Source: Luteimonas fraxinea (GTDB lineage: Bacteria > Pseudomonadota > Gammaproteobacteria > Xanthomonadales > Xanthomonadaceae). Taken from it: a stretch of 64,000 nucleotides of DNA. The notes beneath the pieces are model-generated. The model searched no databases and had not been told where the DNA came from. It saw nothing but the letters and a program-made list of their open reading frames with translations. Of the stretch, positions 43,830-52,759 are shown piece after piece. The first letter of the stretch is position 1. The number at the start of each line of letters is the position of its first letter. The position numbers and the translations under genes were made by a program. The DNA lies in the NCBI RefSeq assembly GCF_021233355.1, contig NZ_CP089507.1, positions 682,001 through 746,000 on the forward strand. Reading direction: 5' to 3'.

Positions 43830-44780
43830 ATGTTCGCCCTCGCCTTCGAGCGCTTCGGCGGGCCCGAAGTGCTGTCGCTGGTCGAACGTCCGATTCCCCT
43901 GCCCGGCCCCGGCCAGGCGCTGGTGCGGGTGCTGTCGGCGGGCTTCGGTCACTGGGACGTGCTGGAGCGCGAAGGCGCGCTGGCGCCGTTCGCTTCGGAT
44001 GCGCCGGTGTTTCCGTACGTGCCGGGCGCCGAAGGTGCGGGCACGGTCGTGGAGGTGGGCGCTGTCGTGCAGCGGCTGCGCGAGGGCGACCGGGTCTGCG
44101 GCCTGCTGCCGCTGCGCAGTCCCAAGCACGGCTTCCACGCCCAGTTCGTCGTCGTCGATGTGGACCATCTGTGGCCGGTGCCGCCGCGTCTGACCCTGCC
44201 GCAGGCCGCCGCGCTGCCGGTCGACGGTGGTCTGGCCATGCACGCGGTCGCGGTCGCGCTGGCACTCGGCCCCGGCGACACGGTGCTGGTGTTCGGCGCC
44301 AGCGGCGGCATCGGCCACATGGCGCTGCAGTTCGCGCGCCAGCGTGGCGCGCGCGTACTCGCGGTTGCCTCCGGAGCAGACGGCGTGGCGCTGGCGGAAC
44401 GCCTCGGCGCGGACATGGCCATCGACGGCCGACGCCATGCACTGGCGCCGGCCCTGCGGATCTTCGCCCCGGACGGGCTCGATGCCGCGTTGCTGACCGC
44501 GCAGACGCCGAATGCGGGCGTGATCGTGGATGCGCTCCGTTCCGGCGGACGTATCGCTTGGCCACGCGGCGTCACGGCGCCCCCCGTGCGCGACGACATC
44601 GCATCCTCGACGTTCGGTGCCGGCGCCGGTGCGCGGCAGGTGCATGCGGCCTGCCGCGCCGCGGCGCGCGGACCCTTCCATCTGCACATCGACGCACGCT
44701 TTCCGCTGGCCGATGCCGCTGCGGCCTCGCGCGCGATCGGACGTCATCATCCGGGCCGCATCGTGCTCGACGTGCCCTGA
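43830..44780 (+). CDS. Zinc-independent quinone oxidoreductase-like MDR protein, SoxR target
   Basis: A 316-residue medium-chain dehydrogenase/reductase of the NADPH:quinone oxidoreductase type. The GroES-like N-domain (PVFPYVPGAEGAGTVVEVGA) lacks the zinc-binding cysteines of alcohol dehydrogenases. The Rossmann domain has VFGASGGIGHMALQFARQRG with the AxxGxxG motif for NAD(P)H. It probably reduces quinones or other electrophiles in the cytosol. The SoxR promoter lies 116 bp before the chosen ATG, and redox-cycling agents are plausible inducers. An in-frame ATG at 43749 would add 27 residues not expected in the family. Confidence 0.88.
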   Translation: MFALAFERFGGPEVLSLVERPIPLPGPGQALVRVLSAGFGHWDVLEREGALAPFASDAPVFPYVPGAEGAGTVVEVGAVVQRLREGDRVCGLLPLRSPKHGFHAQFVVVDVDHLWPVPPRLTLPQAAALPVDGGLAMHAVAVALALGPGDTVLVFGASGGIGHMALQFARQRGARVLAVASGADGVALAERLGADMAIDGRRHALAPALRIFAPDGLDAALLTAQTPNAGVIVDALRSGGRIAWPRGVTAPPVRDDIASSTFGAGAGARQVHAACRAAARGPFHLHIDARFPLADAAAASRAIGRHHPGRIVLDVP

Positions 44781-44880
44781 CCACACGCAGCGTTCGCCTC
44801 GCGTCGCGCCATCGGCGACCGCCATCGCCGACAATAGACCGCCTGTCCCGCGCGCCCGCCGCGCCGCCCCTGGATTCCCC

Positions 44881-46713
<1,833 letters not shown>

Positions 46714-47113
46714 GGCGTTAGCCCCCTTTGAACTCCTGGGGTTCGGCATACACGCGAACTAGAGCCCCTCTCCCTTTGGGGTGAGATGGCACGCTTGCGA
46801 GCCACTGGCTCGCGTGCCGACGAACGTCCTCGCGGCAACGCGAGGGCCGGGGCGCGGAGCGGGGGTTGGGGTGAGGGAGACAGGTCGCGGATCTTCCAGG
46901 CCAGCGCGAGGCTTTCCACGGATGCCTAGTCAAATCCCTGCCGTCACCCGACGCGCTGCGCGCGTCGACCTCTCCCGAAGGGAGAGGTGCTCGGTTCATG
47001 GCGGGCGGTTAAACCCTGAACTTGCAGGCTTCGAGCAATTCTTAGTGGCAGGACGCCGGTCCTAATGCCTGGCGCCACAGCAACGCCTGCCCAGCGCAAA
47101 ACCCCTACGCCGA
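46714..47113. other. 400-bp hairpin-rich intergenic region
   Basis: No gene is supported. The region contains several perfect stems: GCGAGCC-ACT-GGCTCGC (46797-46813), CCTCGCG-GCAA-CGCGAGG (46828-46845), ACGCGC-TGC-GCGCGT (46951-46965) and ACCTCTCCC-GAA-GGGAGAGGT (46968-46988). CCCCTCTCCCTTTGGGG near 46765 and GGGTTGGGGTGAGGGAG near 46863 are of a kind seen in dispersed repeats of related genomes. The two flanking genes converge here, so one or more stems may terminate them. Confidence 0.6.
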
Positions 47114-48382
47114 TTACGGAAGCGGCGCCTCCGCCTCTTCATCCGCTGCCGCATCGCCCTCGTCCGCAGGCTCGCTCGCAGCCCGCGATTCGGCAGAAAC
47201 GGCCGCGGGTGCAGGCACCGGCGTCGCACGCACCGGCGTTGCAGGACGTGCAGCCGGACGCGGCTCGCCGATCGGTACGCCGAGAATGCGCAGGCGGCTT
47301 GCATTGCCGGCCGCTGCGGTCAGCGCACCGACCAGATCGAATTCCGACAGCGGGCTCTCGGTCGGGCACTGCTCATCCGGAAAACCGAACTTGCCGCGCA
47401 GTTCGAGGCCGCAGTTCGCCATCTGTTCAACGTCACGGTCGGGCGCATTGCACGTGGTGTCGAACGCGCGCGCATACGCATCGCGGCGGGCGACGAAATC
47501 CTGGCCGCACTTGCGCATCAAGCGCAGGCGGTCGAGATCGTCCTGGGCCGGGTTCACGCCGTCGAGGCCGTAGAGCTTGAGTTCGTCCGGGGTGAGGATG
47601 CGCAGGCTGCGGTTGGGCACGGCCATCATCAGGTCGGCCACCGCGACCGCGGCGCCGTTGCGCTCGAGGTAATCGCGCACGCGGCCGTAGACCGCGCGCA
47701 GTTCGCGGTTGAGCTCGGCGCGGGTGGAGGCACTGGAGCTCATGCGGATGATGCGGTGGATGCCGACGCGTCCGCCGATCAGGCGGGTGTCGCCGCCGGC
47801 GAGCAGGAACACGCAGGAGCTGTGGCACACCGCGCCCTCGCGCACCCAGATCGTCCAGCGGGTCTCGGCGATCACGTCGCCGGCGCGGATGGCCTCTTCG
47901 ACCATGCCGCCGCTGGAATCGATATCGAGCACGCGCTTGTTGATCGACAGTTCGTCGGCGACCACCGCCAGCCGCTTCATCAGACGGGTGAAATCCTCCG
48001 TGACCCGGCCCTTGAAGCGCAGCCGGAACACACCACGTTCGGCGCAGTCGGCCATCGCCTCGCGCAGCGCGTCGTGGTCGAACGCGGTCAGCGGGGTGCC
48101 GTCGCCGGCGTTGGCGTAATCGAGTTCGCAACTGATCGACGCCGTGCCCGCGGGCAGCGTCATCGGCGACCAGTCCACGCCGCCGGTGTCGGGCTCGGCC
48201 ACCGGCACTGCCGGCACGGCGTCGACATCGACCGGCGCGCTGCTGACCGCGCCGCCTTCTTCCGGGCTCGCAACCTCGACCGTTTCGACCGGCGGCGTGG
48301 TGTCTTCCGCGGTGCGCTGGCAGGCCGCCAGTGCGATGCAGGCGGTCAACAACAGCAGCAGTGGCAGGCGCCGGATCGACAT
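47114..48382 (-). CDS. Lipoprotein with ClpP/crotonase-like serine hydrolase fold
   Basis: A 422-residue lipoprotein: MSIRRLPLLLLLTACIALAAC with lipobox Cys21. After an acidic linker, the core reads VLDIDSSGGMVEEAIRAGDV, then AVCHSSCVFLLAGGDTRL and RVGIHRI. This is the pattern of predicted periplasmic ClpP-like proteins (COG3904): an oxyanion SGG loop, a nucleophile Ser within CxSxC, and a His. The two cysteines around the serine may be disulfide-linked. The C-terminus is low-complexity, with alanine/proline and then acidic residues. Protease activity is inferred from the fold only. Single gene. Confidence 0.82.
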   Translation of the reverse strand: MSIRRLPLLLLLTACIALAACQRTAEDTTPPVETVEVASPEEGGAVSSAPVDVDAVPAVPVAEPDTGGVDWSPMTLPAGTASISCELDYANAGDGTPLTAFDHDALREAMADCAERGVFRLRFKGRVTEDFTRLMKRLAVVADELSINKRVLDIDSSGGMVEEAIRAGDVIAETRWTIWVREGAVCHSSCVFLLAGGDTRLIGGRVGIHRIIRMSSSASTRAELNRELRAVYGRVRDYLERNGAAVAVADLMMAVPNRSLRILTPDELKLYGLDGVNPAQDDLDRLRLMRKCGQDFVARRDAYARAFDTTCNAPDRDVEQMANCGLELRGKFGFPDEQCPTESPLSEFDLVGALTAAAGNASRLRILGVPIGEPRPAARPATPVRATPVPAPAAVSAESRAASEPADEGDAAADEEAEAPLP

Positions 48383-48529
48383 CGGAAGACAGGTCCTGTG
48401 GGCGGGCACGCGCGGTGCGCGACGATGCCCGACAGTCTAGGGGGTGCGCCCCGCGCCGGACGAATGCGGAATGAATGTCGGCCCCATCGCGGCGCCGGTC
48501 GCATCACGCGCCGTCGACAGGCACGCACC

Positions 48530-49528
48530 TCAGCGCGGCGTCAGCCCACGCAGCAACGCGGCGTGGAACTCGTCCGGCGCCTCGACCTGCGGCGAATGGC
48601 CGAGCGCGGGAAACTCGACCAGCTGCGCGTCGGGAATCGCATCGGCGGCCTTGCGGCCCAGCGCCGGGTAATCGCCCAAGCGTGCGGCAACCGCCTCCGG
48701 CGCGCGGTTCGCACCGGGTGCGGTGCGGTCCTTGCCACCGATCATCAGCAGCGTCGGCACGCGCAGCTTCGGAAACTCGTGGACCACCGGCTGGGTGAAC
48801 ACCATCTCCGAGGTCTGGGCCTGGTTCCAGGCGACGATCTCGCGATCGGGGCCGGCGTACATGCCAGCCAGCATGTCGACCCAGCGGTCATAGCGCGGCG
48901 CCCACCGGCCGTCGTAATAGAACTTCAGCTGGTAGGCCTTGATGCTGTCGAACGTGGTCTTGCGCTCGCCCTCGACCATCGCGTCGATGCTGGCGTATGG
49001 CACACCTTCGGCCTGCCAGTCCTCGAGCCCGATCGGGTTGACCAGCACCAGCTGCTCGACCGCGTCGGGATACTGCAGCGCGTAGCGCGTCGCCAGCATG
49101 CCGCCCATCGAATGCCCGATCAGCACCGCGCGCTCGACGCCCAGCGTCTCGAGCAGGCCATGCGTGTTCGCTGCGAGCTGGGCGAACGAGAACTGGTAGC
49201 CGCGCGGCTTGGTCGATCCGCAGAAGCCGATCTGGTCCGGCGCGATCACCCGCCAGCCGGCCTCGACGAGCACGGTGATCGTGTCGTCCCACGTCGGCCC
49301 GCAGAAATTCTTGCCGTGCAGCAGCACCGCCGTGCGGCCGTTGCCCGCGCCTTCGGGCCGCACGTCCATGTAGGCCATCGACAGCGACTGCCCCTGCGAC
49401 GTGAGCGCGTGCGCCTGGCGCGGATGCGGATAGTCGAAGCCCTGCAGTTCGCCGCCGTACGGCGACGCGGACACGGAGGCCGCCGATAGCGCGGCGAGCG
49501 ACAGGACGAGCGGAGCGATGCGGGTCAT
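48530..49528 (-). CDS. Exported alpha/beta hydrolase
   Basis: A 332-residue hydrolase with a signal peptide (RIAPLVLSLAALSAASVSAS). The fold shows the oxyanion region VLLHGKNFCGPTWDDTI, the nucleophile elbow GHSMGG, an acid in LLMIGGKDRTAPG and the catalytic His in FPALGHSPQVEAPDEF. The family acts on esters, epoxides, haloalkanes or C-C bonds; the natural substrate is unknown, but it works in the periplasm or outside the cell. Single gene; no strong Shine-Dalgarno. Confidence 0.9.
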   Translation of the reverse strand: MTRIAPLVLSLAALSAASVSASPYGGELQGFDYPHPRQAHALTSQGQSLSMAYMDVRPEGAGNGRTAVLLHGKNFCGPTWDDTITVLVEAGWRVIAPDQIGFCGSTKPRGYQFSFAQLAANTHGLLETLGVERAVLIGHSMGGMLATRYALQYPDAVEQLVLVNPIGLEDWQAEGVPYASIDAMVEGERKTTFDSIKAYQLKFYYDGRWAPRYDRWVDMLAGMYAGPDREIVAWNQAQTSEMVFTQPVVHEFPKLRVPTLLMIGGKDRTAPGANRAPEAVAARLGDYPALGRKAADAIPDAQLVEFPALGHSPQVEAPDEFHAALLRGLTPR

Positions 49529-49632
49529 GGCGGCGTGTTCTCTTGCAGGGGGCGACGATGATGCCATCGCGCCGCCGGCATACGACCGACGGCGCGCGTG
49601 CTCGAAACCTGTTCGACGCGGTGAGACAGGTC

Positions 49633-50304
49633 TCAGCGCTCGGGCACGGTCCACAGATAGATGCGCGTGCCGTCGACCTCCTGGGTCTGCTCGGGTTCCC
49701 ACTGGTCTGCCATGTCGAAGGCATGGCTGACGATGCGCGTGCCGGGCTTGAGTTCGGCCAGCAGCTTGGGCCGCAGCTTCACGTTGAGGCTCTGCAGCAG
49801 ATACAGCGTCACCACGCTGGCCTCGCTGATGTCTTCCTTGAACAGGTCGGCCTCCTTGAACGTCACCAGATTGGTGACGCCGGCCGTCTCCGCGTTCGCA
49901 TTCGCCTCGCGCACGCGCACCGGATTGATGTCGATGCCGACGCCGCGCACACCGAAGCGCTGCGCCGCGGCGATCGGGATGCGCCCATCGCCCGAGCCCA
50001 GGTCGTAGAGCACATCGCCTGCCTTGACGCCGGCCAGGTTGAGCATCGCGTCGACCACCGGCTCGGGCGTTGGCACATAGATGACGTCCGGTTCGCGCGA
50101 CGGCGGCGGCGCGCCTTCGGCGTGCGGCGAATCCGGGCCGATCGCGGCGGTCACGGTGTGCGTGGTGTTCATCGCGTCTTCGTTCGCCGCCGCGCTTGTG
50201 GCGTTGCCGTCCGCCGGCTCGTAGGCGTTGACCGCCTTGTCGGCGCAGGCCAGCAGGAATGGCGTGCAGATGGCGAGTGCGATCAGGGTCTTCTTCGACT
50301 TCAT
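49633..50304 (-). CDS. SAM-dependent methyltransferase-like protein with lipoprotein signal
   Basis: A 223-residue protein with a class I methyltransferase core: VLYDLGSGDGRIPIAAAQRF at about 98-117 (motif I), GVGIDINPVRVREANANAE, and VTLYLLQSLNVKLRPKLLAE. It starts MKSKKTLIALAICTPFLLAC, a signal peptide with lipobox Cys20, followed by a 50-residue linker, so it is predicted to be anchored outside the cytoplasm. SAM is not expected there, so either the signal is used unusually or the domain has another role. The ATG overlaps the stop of the amino-acid permease gene (ATGA), so the pair is coupled. Confidence 0.85.
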   Translation of the reverse strand: MKSKKTLIALAICTPFLLACADKAVNAYEPADGNATSAAANEDAMNTTHTVTAAIGPDSPHAEGAPPPSREPDVIYVPTPEPVVDAMLNLAGVKAGDVLYDLGSGDGRIPIAAAQRFGVRGVGIDINPVRVREANANAETAGVTNLVTFKEADLFKEDISEASVVTLYLLQSLNVKLRPKLLAELKPGTRIVSHAFDMADQWEPEQTQEVDGTRIYLWTVPER

Positions 50305-51659
50305 GGCGGCGTCTCCTCGGGATGCGGGGTCGGTTTGAACAGCAACAGCAGCAGGCCACCGACCGCGAGCACGGCGACGCCGACGAGCGCCCCGCGTCCG
50401 GTGTAGGCCAGGCTGGAATACAGCAGGTAGGCGCTGGTCGCGCAGAACAGCAGCGGCAGTACCGGATACAGCGGCACGCGGAACGGACGTGGCAGATCGG
50501 GATCGCGCCGGCGCAGCACGAACAGCGAGATGCCGACCAGCAGGAAGAACAGCCAGAACACCGGCGCGGTGTATTCCACCGCAACCTCGAAGCCATCGCG
50601 TGCGAAAGCGCCGAGCCCGACCAGTGCGAGCGCGAGCACACCCTGGGTCACGATCGCAGCGCGCGGCGTACCGCTGCGCGCATCCCAGCGACCGATGAAG
50701 CCGAGCGCCGGGAAATCACGACCGACAGCGTAGACGCTGCGTGCGCCGGTGATCAGCGTCGCGTTCGCCGAGGTCAGCGCTGCGGCGACGACGATCACGC
50801 TCATCAGCACCGCGCCCGTCGGCCCGAACACACGGCCCATGACTTCGGCCGCGACCGCGTTGTGTTCGGCCATGCCACCGAGACCCAGCACTTTCAGGTA
50901 AGCGAGGTTCACCAGCACGTAGAGCGAAGCGACCGCGATCAGGCTCAGGATCAGCACGCGCGGCATCCACTTCTTGGCATCGCGTACTTCGGAGGTCACG
51001 TAGACGGCCTCGTTCCAGCCGCCATAGGTCAGCAGCACGAACACGAGGATCAGACCGATCGCGCTTTCACCGCCGCTGCCGGGAATCGGCGCGATATCGG
51101 TCGGCGCGAACATCAGGCCGGCGACGACGATCACCAGCACGCCGATGATCTCGGCGATCGTCAGCCAGGTCTGCACCGCCGCGCCCTGGCGCGTGCCGAT
51201 CCAGTTGACGATGGTCAGCAACACGACCGCAGCGCCGGCATACAGCGCGGACGACCACGGCCCGAGGTCGAACAGCTGGCCCATGTAGTCGCCCACGATG
51301 AAGCACAGCAGCGCGATCGAGCCGGTCTGGATCACCGACACGCGCGCCCAGGCGAACAGGAAGGCGGGACGTGGCCCGTAGGCGCGGCGCAGATAGTTGT
51401 AGTCGCCGCCGGCCTGCGGATAGGTGGTCGCGAGTTCGGCGTAGCACAGCGCACCGACGATCGACAGGATGCCGCCGACCACCCACGCCGCGAGCATCAC
51501 GAATTCGCTGCCGGATGCACCGGCAATCAACGACGGCGTGCGGAAGATGCCGGCACCGACGACGATGCCGATGGTGATCGCGAACGCATCGCGCGCACGG
51601 AGTGTGGCGCGCGGTGGCACAGGGTCGGCCGTCACTGGCCGGCGTTCGCGTAGTTCCAT
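50301..51659 (-). CDS. APC-family amino acid permease
   Basis: A 452-residue inner-membrane permease with about 12 helices. The first helix carries the family motif GIVVGAGIFRTPSLIAG, followed by YAELATTYPQAGGDYNYLRR and LLTYGGWNEAVYVTSEV, typical of amino acid/polyamine/organocation transporters of the LAT-like branch. Substrate specificity cannot be read. It is the first gene of a two-gene unit with the lipoprotein methyltransferase. Confidence 0.92.
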   Translation of the reverse strand: MELRERRPVTADPVPPRATLRARDAFAITIGIVVGAGIFRTPSLIAGASGSEFVMLAAWVVGGILSIVGALCYAELATTYPQAGGDYNYLRRAYGPRPAFLFAWARVSVIQTGSIALLCFIVGDYMGQLFDLGPWSSALYAGAAVVLLTIVNWIGTRQGAAVQTWLTIAEIIGVLVIVVAGLMFAPTDIAPIPGSGGESAIGLILVFVLLTYGGWNEAVYVTSEVRDAKKWMPRVLILSLIAVASLYVLVNLAYLKVLGLGGMAEHNAVAAEVMGRVFGPTGAVLMSVIVVAAALTSANATLITGARSVYAVGRDFPALGFIGRWDARSGTPRAAIVTQGVLALALVGLGAFARDGFEVAVEYTAPVFWLFFLLVGISLFVLRRRDPDLPRPFRVPLYPVLPLLFCATSAYLLYSSLAYTGRGALVGVAVLAVGGLLLLLFKPTPHPEETPP

Positions 51660-51823
51660 GGGGCTCCAGAGTGGCGCGGACTGATCGCCGGTGGATGGCG
51701 ATTCGGGACTGCTGGGCCCATCGATTCAAGCACTGTCGCGATTCAGGTGACGTGAACGCGATGCGACGCGATGGAGCGTGCGCGTGCGATGCGCTGTCGC
51801 TTCGCCGACACGCGCCATCCGGC

Positions 51824-52759
51824 TCAGTCGAAGTCGGTTTCCGTCATTGCAGGGTCCACATCGTCTGGGACGACCACCGTATCGACGACGGCCTCGTCGC
51901 GCATCGCCTCCAGCACGCCGAACAGGCTGCGCAGATCCTGCGCGTTGTGCAGGCCCACGCGACGCAGCTTGTCCGCGCTGCCGCCGCGCAGGTAATCCAG
52001 CCACGCCGCAGGTGCTTCGCTGCCGGGCAGATCGTCCTCGCGCAACACGCCGAGCAGTTCACGCTCGACCGTCGCCAGCTTGCAGTTCGCCCAGACGCCG
52101 CGATAGCGACGCCGCACCGGATGCAGCAGATCGACATGGCGCAGCTCGATCAGCGGATCACGCAGCCGTGCGAGGCGATAGCGTGTGGTCAGCAGCGGGC
52201 GGTCGTAGCTGCGGCCGTTGTAGCTGACGAGCACCGTCGCCGGTCGCAGCCACTTCGAAAACGTCTTCAGCATCTCGCGCTCGGCACCCAGCGTGGTGAT
52301 GCACAGCTGGCGGATGCGCATGCGTCCATCGATGAAATCGGCGGCGCCGATCATGAAGGCGCGCGTGCCTGTACCGCCGGCAAGACCAGTGGTTTCGGTG
52401 TCGAAGGCCAGCAGATCCGAACGGTGTGCCGGCTCGTGGCGGATGTCGTAGAGCGCGAGTTCGGCGTCCTCGTGCGGCCACGGCGCGGTCTGTTCGAGAT
52501 AGCGCAGGCCCGGGGCGATTTCTTCGCCGGGCAGCGCGCGATCGACCGGTCCTGTCGGGCGCGCTGCCGGCGTCGGTACGCGCAGCTTCATCAACTTGCG
52601 CAGCTGCGCGACGACCTCTTCCGGCGAGCGCGCCCCGTCGGCGCGCGGCCACTGCGCGCGAGGCGCGGTGGTCGGCATCGGTGGCGTCGGGATCACCGAC
52701 GGCAATGCGGTGCCGGCCTGGCTGCGCAGCAGACCGAGGCGTTTGGCGAGTGCACTCAT
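51824..52759 (-). CDS. mrfB: RNase H-like exonuclease, MrfB/YprB type
   Basis: A 311-residue DnaQ-like exonuclease. The DEDD-type core shows LLAFDTETTGLAGGTGTRAF (exo I), VLVSYNGRSYDRPLLTTRYR (exo II), HVDLLHPVRRRYRG and NCKLATVERELLG, with the last acidic residue in LPGSEAPAAWLDYLRG. Bacillus MrfB (YprB) is the nuclease partner of helicase MrfA in a UvrA-independent repair route for mitomycin C damage. The ATG overlaps the helicase stop (ATGA), which supports the pair. The symbol is by homology and context. Confidence 0.85.
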   Translation of the reverse strand: MSALAKRLGLLRSQAGTALPSVIPTPPMPTTAPRAQWPRADGARSPEEVVAQLRKLMKLRVPTPAARPTGPVDRALPGEEIAPGLRYLEQTAPWPHEDAELALYDIRHEPAHRSDLLAFDTETTGLAGGTGTRAFMIGAADFIDGRMRIRQLCITTLGAEREMLKTFSKWLRPATVLVSYNGRSYDRPLLTTRYRLARLRDPLIELRHVDLLHPVRRRYRGVWANCKLATVERELLGVLREDDLPGSEAPAAWLDYLRGGSADKLRRVGLHNAQDLRSLFGVLEAMRDEAVVDTVVVPDDVDPAMTETDFD

